Positions 6,366-14,606 of a stretch of 21,896 nucleotides of DNA are shown here, in pieces. Origin of the DNA: CAYNND01 sp964528735. GTDB taxonomy: Bacteria; Patescibacteriota; Minisyncoccia; Phycocordibacterales; UBA2100. The notes below the pieces were generated by a model. That model was given only the letters and a program-made list of their open reading frames with translations, ran no database searches and was not told the DNA's origin. The DNA lies in the NCBI GenBank assembly GCA_964528735.1, contig CAZGUV010000014.1, forward strand, positions 1 through 21,896. Direction: 5' to 3'. Numbering within the stretch: position 1 is the stretch's first letter; each line of letters starts with the position of its first letter. A program made the position numbers and the translations under genes.

Positions 6366-7517
6366 ATGAAAGTCTTGATTGTGGGTGGGGGTATCGCAGG
6401 CCTCACCCTCGCGCATGTACTCAACGCATCTGACATAGAGTACGAAATCATAGAGCGCTCAAAGGATGGTGACCCTGAACGCCAAGGCTTTATCATTGGA
6501 CTGTGGAGCTCCGGGAGGGTAGTGCTTAAAAAACTAGGTCTCGTTGATCAATTTGACGCACTTTCAGCGCCTACTCATGTAGGACTTTTGTGTCGAGGAG
6601 ACGGCTCTCTTTTGAAACGAATTTCATTCAAACCGCTCGAAGACAGAGACGGCTCAGGGATGTCAGGCATTCGCCGACGTGACTTATTTTCAATACTTGT
6701 TGCGGGCATCCCTCGGCATGCATTTCGATACAATACGACTATTAAGGAAATAAAGTCATTAGGAGATGTGGTGAGCGTTACGTGTAGTGATGGAAGCACG
6801 ACTGCGTATGATGTCGTCGTAGGTGCAGACGGCGCGAAGTCATGGATAAGAAATGCATATTTTAAGGAGCATGCTGAGGAATACACTGACTGGAGAGTGT
6901 GGTGCTCGTGGATACCGACCGAATATGAGACAAAGCAAGCGCTCAATGCCTATATCGAGCCCAACGAGCTCGCTGTTGTGGTCCATGCAAAAAATGAAGC
7001 GATGGTGTGGCTTGTATCGCCAGCGAATCATGTAACATTTGATGATGAGCAAGGACGTGTCGAAAGATTGAAGAAGTACTTTAATCACATCCCAACACTC
7101 ATCCCTGGTGCACTTGAGAGCGTCGCAGACAATGCAGTACCGGTGAGTGATTTTCTTGAGATACGTTTGAGTCAGATAGTAAAAGATAGGGTTGCGCTTA
7201 TTGGTGATGCGGCACATTGTCTTGGGCCATATACAGGTTTTTCTTCTTCTATGGCGATGGAGGATGCATATATATTAGGGCAGGAGCTAATACAGGCATC
7301 TATGGGCGCTTTGACTATCCACGATGCTTTGAAGCGATATGAGACCATCAGAAAGCCGCGCATTGAAAAATTGCGTGTTATAAACAACACTATTCGATGG
7401 ATTGTGCTCGCCAAGTCACCATTTTCAAGAATGGTGCACAACGCAGTTCTGAGGCTGATTCCAGCGCGTTGTATCCGCTTTGCGACGGGGATAATGACAG
7501 GAGGGAATATAAAGTAG
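6366..7517 (+). CDS. FAD-dependent monooxygenase (PHBH/UbiH/TetX-type flavoprotein)
   Basis: This 383-residue protein has the three motifs of class A flavin monooxygenases: the Rossmann GGGIAG (7-12) with an acidic residue near 30 (EIIER), the DG motif VVGADGAKSWIR (about 151-162) and the GD motif RVALIGDAAHCLGPYTGF (about 275-292) followed by AMEDAYIL. These enzymes use NAD(P)H, FAD and O2 to hydroxylate or epoxidise organic substrates. The substrate cannot be told from sequence. The family includes ubiquinone hydroxylases, zeaxanthin epoxidase and TetX-like antibiotic-modifying enzymes. It starts 27 bases after murF with its own candidate promoter and is unrelated in function to the division genes. 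An oxygen-using enzyme is unexpected in a presumed fermenter, so horizontal acquisition is possible. Confidence 0.85.
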   Translation: MKVLIVGGGIAGLTLAHVLNASDIEYEIIERSKDGDPERQGFIIGLWSSGRVVLKKLGLVDQFDALSAPTHVGLLCRGDGSLLKRISFKPLEDRDGSGMSGIRRRDLFSILVAGIPRHAFRYNTTIKEIKSLGDVVSVTCSDGSTTAYDVVVGADGAKSWIRNAYFKEHAEEYTDWRVWCSWIPTEYETKQALNAYIEPNELAVVVHAKNEAMVWLVSPANHVTFDDEQGRVERLKKYFNHIPTLIPGALESVADNAVPVSDFLEIRLSQIVKDRVALIGDAAHCLGPYTGFSSSMAMEDAYILGQELIQASMGALTIHDALKRYETIRKPRIEKLRVINNTIRWIVLAKSPFSRMVHNAVLRLIPARCIRFATGIMTGGNIK

Positions 7518-7604
7518 ACGTAGCTCACACGCTTCTAGGTCTCTGCTCGACTCCTTTTTAGAGCCTCTGTTCGTTGTTCGATTCTGTCTCCTTAGCATCA
7601 CGAG

Positions 7605-7645
7605 CGACAACAAAAAACCGGCACGAAGCCGGCACCTTGTTGTCG
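7605..7645 (-). terminator. Rho-independent terminator of tRNA-Glu
   Basis: On the minus strand, the stem CCGGC/GCCGG (7618-7622 with 7628-7632, five-base loop) is followed by six T residues (7612-7617). An outer inverted repeat of nine bases, CGACAACAA (7605-7613) with TTGTTGTCG (7637-7645), encloses it and forms an extended two-part stem. It lies just downstream of the tRNA. Confidence 0.75.
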
Positions 7646-7647
7646 TG

Positions 7648-7719
7648 TGACCCTACGGGGAATCGAACCCCGATTACAGCCTTGAGAAGGCCGTGTCCTA
7701 ACCGTTAGACGATAGGGCC
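7648..7719 (-). tRNA. tRNA-Glu (anticodon CTC)
   Basis: The minus strand folds as a complete 72-base cloverleaf. The acceptor stem GGCCCTA pairs with TAGGGTC (one G-U), with discriminator A. The D-arm contains GGTTAGGAC. The anticodon stem CGGCC/GGCTG (one G-U) carries the loop TTCTCAA, giving anticodon CTC, which reads GAG. The T-arm has the GTTCGAT loop with a CGGGG/CCCCG stem. The 3' CCA is not encoded. A tRNA-Glu(TTC) should exist elsewhere to read GAA. The gene has its own extended -10 promoter and terminator but also lies downstream of the xfp operon on the same strand. Confidence 0.95.
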
Positions 7720-7730
7720 AAGTGGCTGAA

Positions 7731-7739
7731 AATATAGCA
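7731..7739 (-). promoter_or_regulatory. Extended -10 promoter of tRNA-Glu
   Basis: The minus strand reads TGC-TATATT (extended -10 with 5 of 6 core matches). The predicted transcription start falls about five bases before the tRNA 5' end at 7719. No good -35 is seen, consistent with an extended -10 promoter. Confidence 0.55.
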
Positions 7740-7765
7740 CACCTTTCTAAAAAATGAAGCGCACC

Positions 7766-8062
7766 CTAGAGACCCATGAGTACTCTCAGCCCATACCATA
7801 GTGCTCCAATCGAAATGACAAATGAACCAAAAAATGCAATTCCGAATGCAACCTTACGCATGAGTTCAAGAAGCCAATGGCTCTGGTAGTGATGGGTGAT
7901 AACCATTACATGGGATTCTCGCTTGATGTAATGCGTATATATGTACCTAAATGGGAAGACAATAAGCAAAATGATTCCTCCAGCTATGTATATATAACCC
8001 TCCATATATGTCACGATTGTAATCAGGTGTGCGCTTAAATTCAAGCATCCTTCCAATGCCAT
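7766..8062 (-). CDS. Small two-helix membrane protein, unknown function
   Basis: Up to 98 residues with two hydrophobic segments: about 22-42 (IYIAGGIILLIVFPFRYIY) and about 72-96 (GIAFFGSFVISIGALWYGL), joined by a basic, His-rich loop (IKRESHVMVITHHYQSHW). No family is recognised. The start is uncertain. ATG 8062 overlaps the phosphoketolase end by 22 bases. A TTG at 8044 overlaps the phosphoketolase stop as TTGA and has GGAAGGA four bases upstream. ATG 8005 would give a shorter protein beginning just before the first helix. Close packing behind xfp suggests co-transcription, but no functional link can be shown. Confidence 0.6.
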   Translation of the reverse strand: MALEGCLNLSAHLITIVTYMEGYIYIAGGIILLIVFPFRYIYTHYIKRESHVMVITHHYQSHWLLELMRKVAFGIAFFGSFVISIGALWYGLRVLMGL

Positions 8063-10407
8063 GCTCTTATCTCAGGCATATCTTCACCATGGGTGTTGAT
8101 GTAATGTCTGTGCTCGATGAGCTTGTCCTCCATGAGCTGACGTAAGTGAATGTGTTTACCATTTTGTGTGGGCAGTCTATCAATCACATCTTGTACAAGA
8201 TGAAATCGGTCGAGTTTGTTGAGAACGGTCATGTCAAAGGCGGTGGTGATAGATCCTTCTTCGACATAGCCACGAACATGAATATTCTTTTGGTACTTGC
8301 GTCGGTATGTAAATCGGTGAATAAGCATCGGATATCCATGAAAGGCAAAGATTACAGGCTTATCTTGAGTGAACAGCTCCTCAAACTCCTTATCTTCAAG
8401 GCCGTGGGGGTGCTCTGCGCGTGGCTGGAGTCGCATGAGATCTACAACGTTTATATACCTAACCTTGAGCTCTGGGAGGTGCTCTCTGAGAATTGATACT
8501 GCTGCGAGTGCCTCAAGTGTCGGTACATCACCTGCAGAGGCGATGACTACATCAGGGTCGCTCATTTCATCGTTGCTTGCCCATTCCCAGATGCCGATGC
8601 CCTTTGTGCAATGATTGATCGCTTCATGCATTGAAAGCCATTGAGGTGCTGGATGTTTTCCTGCGACGACTACGTTTACATAGTGTCTACTGCGCAAACA
8701 ATGATCCATAACTGAAAGTAAACAATTTGCATCTGGTGGGAGATAGATGCGGATAATTTCAGACTTTTTATTAACTACGTGGTCAAGAAATCCCGGGTCT
8801 TGGTGAGTGAATCCGTTGTGGTCCTGCCTCCACACGTGAGAAGCGAGTAGGTAGTTGAGTGAAGCGATTTTCCGTCTCCATGGGATTGCGTTTGTCATTT
8901 TCAACCACTTTGCGTGCTGGTTGAACATTGAATCAATGATATGTATAAAGGCCTCGTAGCAGTTGAAAAGACCGTGTCGTCCAGTCAGCAGGTACCCTTC
9001 AAGCCAGCCTTCGCACTGATGCTCACTCAACACTTCAAGTACACGACCTGATTCATTCAAAAACTCGTCGTCATCTGTTCGTGCACCTTCCCATTGTCTG
9101 TGAGTGTTTTCAAAGACTGCACCAAGCCCATTCGATATGGTCTCATCTGGTCCAAAGATGCGAAAGTTAGAACTCTCGGTGTTTAGTTTGATAACATCTC
9201 GCAAAAAACGAGCTAGAACACGCGTGTCGCCCTCACCCTTGTCTCCTCGGGGTAATTTCACTTCATACTCTTCAAAATGGGGAAGGCGGAGGTCTTTGAG
9301 GAGTAATCCTCCATTCGCGTGAGGGTTTGCGCTCATGCGTCGCGCTCCCTGTGGTGCAAGTGAAGCAATATCAGGTTTCAACTTTCCTGACGCATCAAAA
9401 AGCTCCTCAGGTTTGTAGCTCCTCAGCCATTGTTCAAGCAATGCAAAATGCTCCTTGTTTTCGCGAACATCGGGAAGTGGGACCTGGTGTGAACGAAACG
9501 AACCTTCGTTAGTCTTCCCATCGATTTTCATCGGACCTGTCCACCCCTTTGGTGAAATGAGAATAATCATTGGCCAGAACGGTCGCGCGCGAACACCACG
9601 CTTTCGTGCGTCTGCTTGTATGCGGCGAATCTCAACGATAGCGGTATCAAGTGTGTACGCCATATCGTTGTGCATGCGCCTTGGATCATCGCCCTCAACA
9701 ATATACGGAGTCCAACCATACCCTTTAAACAAATTGAGTAACTCGTCCCGACTAATGCGAGCAAAAATTGTAGGGTTAGCGATTTTGAAGCCATTCAAGT
9801 GAAGAATGGGAAGTACTGCACCGTCATGTTCGGGATTCAAAAACTTATTTGAATGCCATGCAGTCGCAAGTGGACCCGTTTCTGCTTCTCCGTCGCCCAC
9901 AACGCATGCAGTGATGAGGTCAGGGTTGTCAAAAACAGTACCAAATGCATGACTTAGGGAATATCCGAGCTCTCCGCCTTCGTGTATAGAACCAGGACAC
10001 TCTGCAGAGACATGGCTCGGTATACCTCCTGGGAATGAAAATTGCTTGAACAGACGCTTCATCCCTTCTTCATCTTGGCTGATGTTTGGGTACAGCTCAC
10101 TGTACGTGCCCTCAAGATATGTGTGACTGACAAGTGCAGGTCCACCATGTCCTGGACCCGATATGTAAATCATATCCAGGTCATACTTTACGATAGCTCT
10201 ATTGAGGTGTGTATAAATGAAGTTTTGTCCCGGAGTGGTGCCCCAGTGACCGAGAAGCATTGGCTTAATATCATCAGTGCGCAATGGTTGTTTTAATAAT
10301 GGATTATTGTAGAGATATATCTGACCAACCGAGAGGTAGTTAGATGCGCGCCAATATGCATTGATGCGCTGCAGTGACTCTTCGGTAAGATAGTTGTCTC
10401 GCTTCAT
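8041..10407 (-). CDS. xfp: Xylulose-5-phosphate/fructose-6-phosphate phosphoketolase
   Basis: Phosphoketolase splits xylulose 5-phosphate (and often fructose 6-phosphate) with phosphate into acetyl phosphate and glyceraldehyde 3-phosphate (or erythrose 4-phosphate), using thiamine diphosphate. The 788-residue length is normal. Seen features are LLGHWGTTPG (51-60), SGPGHGGPA (83-91), the TPP/Mg motif GDGEAETGPL (171-180) with a following Asn, GWTGP, and in the second half FRIFGPDETISNGL, LTGRHGLFNCYEAF and HVWRQDHNGFTHQDPGF. The gene lies seven bases after ackA, whose product converts the acetyl phosphate to acetate and ATP, so the pair forms a bifid-shunt-type ATP-yielding route. Whether it prefers X5P alone or both substrates cannot be read from the sequence. 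Confidence 0.97.
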   Translation of the reverse strand: MKRDNYLTEESLQRINAYWRASNYLSVGQIYLYNNPLLKQPLRTDDIKPMLLGHWGTTPGQNFIYTHLNRAIVKYDLDMIYISGPGHGGPALVSHTYLEGTYSELYPNISQDEEGMKRLFKQFSFPGGIPSHVSAECPGSIHEGGELGYSLSHAFGTVFDNPDLITACVVGDGEAETGPLATAWHSNKFLNPEHDGAVLPILHLNGFKIANPTIFARISRDELLNLFKGYGWTPYIVEGDDPRRMHNDMAYTLDTAIVEIRRIQADARKRGVRARPFWPMIILISPKGWTGPMKIDGKTNEGSFRSHQVPLPDVRENKEHFALLEQWLRSYKPEELFDASGKLKPDIASLAPQGARRMSANPHANGGLLLKDLRLPHFEEYEVKLPRGDKGEGDTRVLARFLRDVIKLNTESSNFRIFGPDETISNGLGAVFENTHRQWEGARTDDDEFLNESGRVLEVLSEHQCEGWLEGYLLTGRHGLFNCYEAFIHIIDSMFNQHAKWLKMTNAIPWRRKIASLNYLLASHVWRQDHNGFTHQDPGFLDHVVNKKSEIIRIYLPPDANCLLSVMDHCLRSRHYVNVVVAGKHPAPQWLSMHEAINHCTKGIGIWEWASNDEMSDPDVVIASAGDVPTLEALAAVSILREHLPELKVRYINVVDLMRLQPRAEHPHGLEDKEFEELFTQDKPVIFAFHGYPMLIHRFTYRRKYQKNIHVRGYVEEGSITTAFDMTVLNKLDRFHLVQDVIDRLPTQNGKHIHLRQLMEDKLIEHRHYINTHGEDMPEIRAWHWKDA

Positions 10408-10414
10408 AGATATA

Positions 10415-11578
10415 TTATAACGCCAAAAATTTCAATGCGTGTTCGTACATCATTGCACTTTCGTCTGTGTGTACAACCTCAACGCGTACTCGTGACGACG
10501 GATGGTTCAAAATACGTGACGCGTCAGTCGCATCACTTAGAAGTTCGACACCAAGGTATTCAAGATTTTTGCAAATCTCATTCCGAATGTATGCAGAACG
10601 CTCGCCAATCCCACCGGTGAAAACAATCATATCGACTCCGTTCATAAGTGCGGTATAGGCGCCAATGTATTTTTTGACTGAATAGCAAAAAAGGTCGATA
10701 GCATCTTGTGCGTGCGAGTCTTGTGTCCGCATTGCAAGTAGCTCGCGCATATCTCCTGTAGTCCCAGATACTCCTTTGAGCCCCGACTCTTTGTTCGTGA
10801 GCGTGTCAAATTCGAGAGGGGTAAGTGCATGAACTGATTCCATATATCGCACAACTCCAGGATCAATATCACCTGATCGTGTGCTCATCATTATTCCTGA
10901 AGATGGGGTCATGCCCATTGATGTCTCAATAGATACTCCGTTATGTATTGCGCAGATGCTCGCGCCATTGCCTAAGTGTGCGCAGATGAGTCTATTCGGC
11001 AATGACGAGCTCTTTTTGAGTGTCTGAACAATATATTCATACGAAAGTCCGTGAAAGCCATATCGTCGCACCCCAGTGTCACTATATTGACGAGGGAGCG
11101 TCATAAGTTGTGCTACATGAGGCATCTGTGCATGGAATGCAGTGTCGAAGCATCCGACATGTGTTGCTGTGGGGTAGCAATTCATTAGATACTCAATATA
11201 CGAAATCTGGGCAGGGAGATGGTTTGGTGCAAGTGCCTCTAGGGTTCGAAGGAGAGTGATGGATTCGGCATTCAAACGAGTTGGTTCAGTGAAGTGCTTT
11301 CCGCCATGTACTATCCTATGAGCGACGAGTGTAGGCTGTTGTATATAGTGATTTTTATTAAAGAGTACCAGCACATCCAGCGCTTCACGGTGCCCAATGT
11401 TTGTGAGTGTCTCAGTCGTTGTGGTGCCTGAAGAGGTGATAGTGCTGCGTGTAGACGCAAGCCCAATGTCTTCAATGACGCATTCATGAAGAACTGTGCG
11501 AGTAGGGAGTGCGAAAAATTCTGCTTTGAGGCTCGATGATCCAGCATTTATGGTGAGTACATACGGAAATTCGTACAT
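10415..11578 (-). CDS. ackA: Acetate kinase
   Basis: Acetate kinase transfers phosphate from acetyl phosphate to ADP, giving acetate and ATP. The 387-residue protein has the family signatures TINAGSSSLK (9-18), VAHRIVHGGKHF, GCFDTAFHAQMP, RRYGFHGLSYEYI, HLGNGASICAI and STRSGDIDPGVV. The usual MTPLEGLMMGTRSGD segment reads MTPSSGIMMSTRSGD, a mild variant next to the catalytic region. It directly precedes xfp, its metabolic partner, with a seven-base gap. A TATACT box six bases before the ATG suggests an internal leaderless promoter, so ackA-xfp may be expressed apart from the two genes upstream. Confidence 0.97.
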   Translation of the reverse strand: MYEFPYVLTINAGSSSLKAEFFALPTRTVLHECVIEDIGLASTRSTITSSGTTTTETLTNIGHREALDVLVLFNKNHYIQQPTLVAHRIVHGGKHFTEPTRLNAESITLLRTLEALAPNHLPAQISYIEYLMNCYPTATHVGCFDTAFHAQMPHVAQLMTLPRQYSDTGVRRYGFHGLSYEYIVQTLKKSSSLPNRLICAHLGNGASICAIHNGVSIETSMGMTPSSGIMMSTRSGDIDPGVVRYMESVHALTPLEFDTLTNKESGLKGVSGTTGDMRELLAMRTQDSHAQDAIDLFCYSVKKYIGAYTALMNGVDMIVFTGGIGERSAYIRNEICKNLEYLGVELLSDATDASRILNHPSSRVRVEVVHTDESAMMYEHALKFLAL

Positions 11579-11584
11579 GACCCT

Positions 11585-11590
11585 AGTATA
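11585..11590 (-). promoter_or_regulatory. Candidate -10 box of ackA
   Basis: On the minus strand TATACT (5 of 6) is followed by exactly six bases and then the ackA ATG (11578-11576), which places the transcription start at or next to the start codon. The -35 region is not recognisable. Confidence 0.45.
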
Positions 11591-11628
11591 TACTTGAAAT
11601 GCATCACTCAGTTGTACTCATGCACATG

Positions 11629-12048
11629 TCACCGTTTTAATTTCGAGCTTTTATATATATCAGGTTTGTATGGTTCACATCTAACAATGGGCACTGAAAG
11701 TCCAGCAGCTTTCAACTTTTCTTCGAGTGATTCAGTGTACGATGTACCGCTTTGATCATATCCAAGTGCGATAATGTCTGGCTTAAGGTACGCAATATGC
11801 GCGATGTAATCCTCTTCTAGCGCCCCAAGCACCGCCTCATCGACGAGGTGTTCTTGCTTCAAGGCATGCAATCTCTTAGTTTCATCTTCTACTGGAGGTC
11901 GACCCTTAATCGAGGTTACATTTTTATCTCTTGCGAGAGAAACAATGAGGTAAGGTGTGTCGCTAAGCGATCGTGCCTGCTTGAAAAAATCCCTATGTCC
12001 TTCGTGTATGCCATCATACGTACCAAAGATGAGTATGCGTGTCGTCAT
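11629..12048 (-). CDS. Cytidylyltransferase-like nucleotidyltransferase (FAD synthase RibL / TagD type)
   Basis: This 139-residue protein has the nucleotidyltransferase HxGH motif in FGTYDGIHEGH (HEGH at 15-18), which binds the nucleotide phosphates. The IALGYDQ segment (93-99), inside LKPDIIALGYDQ, resembles archaeal FAD synthases of the RibL type. Glycerol-3-phosphate cytidylyltransferase (TagD) is the main alternative. The usual ISSTxIR-type end is replaced by a Lys-rich tail (IYKSSKLKR). RibL would adenylylate FMN to FAD, which would serve the flavoproteins in this window (the monooxygenase and the thioredoxin reductase), but that link is inference. Its start overlaps the stop of the DCC-family gene upstream (ATGA at 12048-12045), so the two are translationally coupled. 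Confidence 0.75.
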   Translation of the reverse strand: MTTRILIFGTYDGIHEGHRDFFKQARSLSDTPYLIVSLARDKNVTSIKGRPPVEDETKRLHALKQEHLVDEAVLGALEEDYIAHIAYLKPDIIALGYDQSGTSYTESLEEKLKAAGLSVPIVRCEPYKPDIYKSSKLKR

Positions 12049-12401
12049 GCTGTTGGATGTTTACCAAAACGGTACCTATTGCGTGCTACAACACCATAGA
12101 GAAAGCGTAGTATGTGTATGCAGCCAGGGAGGCGTCCAATCCACACCAATGGTCGCAAGTACCAATACGTTGAGAGTATGACAAGTATCGCATCAGCATT
12201 TTTGTGCATCGTCCCGTCAGGCATAGTTACATATATCTCTTTGAGCATATTTTCGCGATCAAGTCCTGGGGGGAGCTCAGCAGTATGCACATCAAGAAGT
12301 TCAAATGACGCACTCGATGAGGTGTTATGTAATGCATCGGCAGAAATCTGGCAAATCTTGCACTGCGCATCGTAGTACACTTTCGCCTGATTATCGCTCA
12401 T
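12045..12401 (-). CDS. DCC-family (DUF393) thiol-disulfide oxidoreductase-like protein
   Basis: The 118-residue protein begins with VYYDAQCKICQIS, carrying Asp11, Cys14 and Cys17. This is the DxxCxxC signature of the DCC family, predicted to have a thioredoxin-like fold. Later it has a D-A-ILVIL segment, a hydrophobic stretch (about 71-95) and the RNRYRFGK end typical of the family. Precise activity is unknown; a thiol-disulfide role is assumed from the family. It is the first gene of the run that continues with the nucleotidyltransferase, ackA and xfp, and it is divergent from msrAB across a 73-base gap. A strong extended -10 box lies six bases before its ATG. Confidence 0.8.
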   Translation of the reverse strand: MSDNQAKVYYDAQCKICQISADALHNTSSSASFELLDVHTAELPPGLDRENMLKEIYVTMPDGTMHKNADAILVILSTYWYLRPLVWIGRLPGCIHILRFLYGVVARNRYRFGKHPTA

Positions 12402-12407
12402 CAGGGG

Positions 12408-12416
12408 AGTATATCA
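12408..12416 (-). promoter_or_regulatory. Extended -10 promoter of the DCC-family operon
   Basis: The minus strand reads TGA-TATACT, then six bases, then ATG at 12401-12399. The TGN extension and 5 of 6 core matches make it one of the better promoters in the window. The mRNA would be leaderless or nearly so. It lies in the divergent gap with msrAB. Confidence 0.6.
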
Positions 12417-12474
12417 CGATACCATTTCCACATTGCAGACTTTCAATTGTCTATTGGGTGATAGACTTGTAGGT

Positions 12475-13671
12475 ATGAAGGCGCTAGCCACATATATACG
12501 AAAGCGAGGACTTCTTATTGTCTTGCTCGGTGTACTCGCATATCTCTCTGCTCAGTTATATCCGTCACTTATTTCGTACTCTTCAAAAAGAGCACCAGTT
12601 GCGACAGATGCTGCACCATACCTCAAGGTGGCCTATCTCGCTGCTGGGTGCTTTTGGTCTGCTGAGTCTGACTTCGAAAAGCTTCCCGGAGTTGTCGATG
12701 TTACTGTGGGATATGCAAATGGCACGACTACGATGCCTACCTACGACACGTATCACTACGGAGGACACATAGAGGCGATACAAGTCACCTATGACAGTCG
12801 AGTGCTCACCTACGAGGATATCGTTCGACATCTGTTTGATCATATAGATTTTCTCGATGGGGATGGGCAGTTTGTGGATAGGGGATACGAATACCAAAGC
12901 GCCGTGTTTTATCAGAATGATGAAGAACTTGCTTCAGCTGAGCGAGTATTTGCTGAGTTTGATATGAGTGGTGCGTTTGATACACAGATTGTGACGCTCC
13001 TTGATTCGCTCACCTATTTTTACCCAGCCGAAGAGTATCATCAAGATTACGCAAAAAAGAACTCATTTAAATATGTCTACTACAGAGGTGGTTCAGGAAG
13101 AGATTCTCGCGTCTACTCTCTTTGTGAACTACGAGCGGGCACCATGCTTGAGCCTTGTGGCACTACCGTTGAACGAGCGCAACGGAGATTTATTCAATTA
13201 TCACAAAAGCCTATGAGTACAGAGCCATGGAAAAATTTTCAAAAGCCAAGTGAAGGTGAGCTGAAAGAAAGCCTGAGTGATTTGTCATATCATGTGACCC
13301 AGGAAGAAGGGACAGAGCCTGCATTTCAAAATGAGTACAATAAAAACTATGAAGCGGGCATCTATGTTGATGTAGTCTCAGGCGAGCCACTTTTTTCATC
13401 ACGAGCAAAGTATGATTCAGGTACTGGTTGGCCTTCATTTTACGAACCAATTAGTCAGGATGCAGTTGAAATTCATACTGACTGGAAGCTCGTTATCCCT
13501 CGCTCAGAAGTACGCTCTGCGCACGCAGACTCACACCTCGGGCATGTATTCAATGATGGCCCTGAGCCAACCGGCAAACGATACTGTATGAACTCCGCTG
13601 CGTTACGGTTTATTCCACTCAAAGACATGGATGCTGAAGGGTACGGTACGTACATACCGCTTGTGCAGTAG
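12475..13671 (+). CDS. msrAB: Membrane-anchored or exported methionine sulfoxide reductase MsrA-MsrB fusion
   Basis: MsrA reduces S- and MsrB reduces R-methionine sulfoxide in oxidised proteins. From ATG 12475 the protein has 398 residues. A basic start and one hydrophobic helix (about 13-29) act as signal or anchor, so the enzyme works outside the membrane. The MsrA domain has its catalytic Cys59 in AAGCFWSAE, with GHIEAIQVTYD downstream and the variant DGDGQFVDRGYEYQSAVF. The MsrB domain has SGEPLFSS, SGTGWPSF, ADSHLGHVF and catalytic Cys371 in RYCMNSAALRF. The Zn-binding CxxC pairs of many MsrB are absent (SGEPLF, not CGEPLF). A TTG at 12433 would add 14 residues; ATG 12475 gives the better signal sequence. 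Its stop directly abuts the convergent trxB stop. Exported MsrAB needs electrons from a membrane thiol carrier, not identified here. Confidence 0.93.
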   Translation: MKALATYIRKRGLLIVLLGVLAYLSAQLYPSLISYSSKRAPVATDAAPYLKVAYLAAGCFWSAESDFEKLPGVVDVTVGYANGTTTMPTYDTYHYGGHIEAIQVTYDSRVLTYEDIVRHLFDHIDFLDGDGQFVDRGYEYQSAVFYQNDEELASAERVFAEFDMSGAFDTQIVTLLDSLTYFYPAEEYHQDYAKKNSFKYVYYRGGSGRDSRVYSLCELRAGTMLEPCGTTVERAQRRFIQLSQKPMSTEPWKNFQKPSEGELKESLSDLSYHVTQEEGTEPAFQNEYNKNYEAGIYVDVVSGEPLFSSRAKYDSGTGWPSFYEPISQDAVEIHTDWKLVIPRSEVRSAHADSHLGHVFNDGPEPTGKRYCMNSAALRFIPLKDMDAEGYGTYIPLVQ

Positions 13672-14598
13672 TTACGCTCTGAGGTGTGTGTAGATATCTT
13701 CGAGCGCACGTACTGCATCTCCAACAGCGATGTTGTTCTGGTGATAGAGTACATTTGTACAATCTCCCGCAGCCCATATACCTTCAACTGATGCTTGCTG
13801 TGTCCACGGATCAATTATGACTTGTCCGACTTCATTGAGTTTCACCAAGCCATTGAGGAACTGAGTATTTGGAAGTAAGCCGATTTCAACAAAAATACCT
13901 GCAGTTGGGAGGGTAACTACTTCACCAGTCTGCGAGTTTTTGTAAATGAGACCATGTACAAACACATCACCAGTTACTTCTAGTATCTCTACGTTTTTTA
14001 TAATACGCATGTTTGGGTGCGCAGAAACCTTCTCGACAGTTACAGGGTCAGCACGAAACGTCTCACCTCTATTGAGTAGAGTCACAGATTTTGTATATGC
14101 GAGGAGTTGCGCCGCACTTTCAAACGCAGCATTACCACCACCTACTACAACGACATCTTGGTCAGAAAAGAGTGGACCATCACATGATGCGCAATAGGTA
14201 AGCCCTTTGTGTTCGAACTGGTCAGCGTTTTTAGCAGGGAGCTTGCGTCTTTCTGAGCCTGCAGTGATCAGAACAGTTGATGTCTCAATACTTTTACCGT
14301 CAGTAGTTGTAACCTTAAAACCACCATCAATCTTTTCTACTGCAGTTGCGCGGACGCCTTCAGCGATGGTGACTTGATCAGCTGCATACTCAACAAGATG
14401 TGCCTTGAGTGTTTTCCCCAAATCAGCTCCAGAAATATGTGGCGTACCTATCCAGTTCTGGATGTCTTCTGAAACTGCGCTTTGTCCTCCCCATGCATCA
14501 GTGATGAGTGTCGTTTTTAGTTTCTTTCGTGCAGCATAAACACCTGCTGCGACTCCTGCTGGACCTCCACCAATAATCACAAGATCATTTTTTTGCAT
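13672..14598 (-). CDS. trxB: Thioredoxin reductase (FAD/NADPH, CxxC type)
   Basis: The enzyme passes electrons from NADPH through FAD to thioredoxin or a related thiol protein. From ATG 14598 it has 308 residues, the normal size for low-molecular-weight TrxR. Visible are the FAD Rossmann motif IIGGGPAG (8-15), the redox pair Cys136/Cys139 in YCASCDGP (CASC, not the usual CATC), the second Rossmann motif VVGGGNAAFESA (about 151-162) for NADPH and the C-terminal FAD motif GIWAAGDCT. I chose ATG 14598 over GTG 14604 because the perfect promoter upstream would start transcription near 14600, downstream of that GTG. It ends where the convergent msrAB ends, with zero bases between and no terminator, so the two mRNAs probably overlap. 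It is downstream of ftsZ but has its own promoter. Confidence 0.93.
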   Translation of the reverse strand: MQKNDLVIIGGGPAGVAAGVYAARKKLKTTLITDAWGGQSAVSEDIQNWIGTPHISGADLGKTLKAHLVEYAADQVTIAEGVRATAVEKIDGGFKVTTTDGKSIETSTVLITAGSERRKLPAKNADQFEHKGLTYCASCDGPLFSDQDVVVVGGGNAAFESAAQLLAYTKSVTLLNRGETFRADPVTVEKVSAHPNMRIIKNVEILEVTGDVFVHGLIYKNSQTGEVVTLPTAGIFVEIGLLPNTQFLNGLVKLNEVGQVIIDPWTQQASVEGIWAAGDCTNVLYHQNNIAVGDAVRALEDIYTHLRA

Positions 14599-14606
14599 AG
14601 TCACGC

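Noticed and set aside
7518..7604. Terminator or small gene directly behind the monooxygenase on the plus strand
   Set aside because: No convincing stem with a plus-strand T-run and no start with coding character. The hairpin at 7605-7645 has its T-run on the minus strand.
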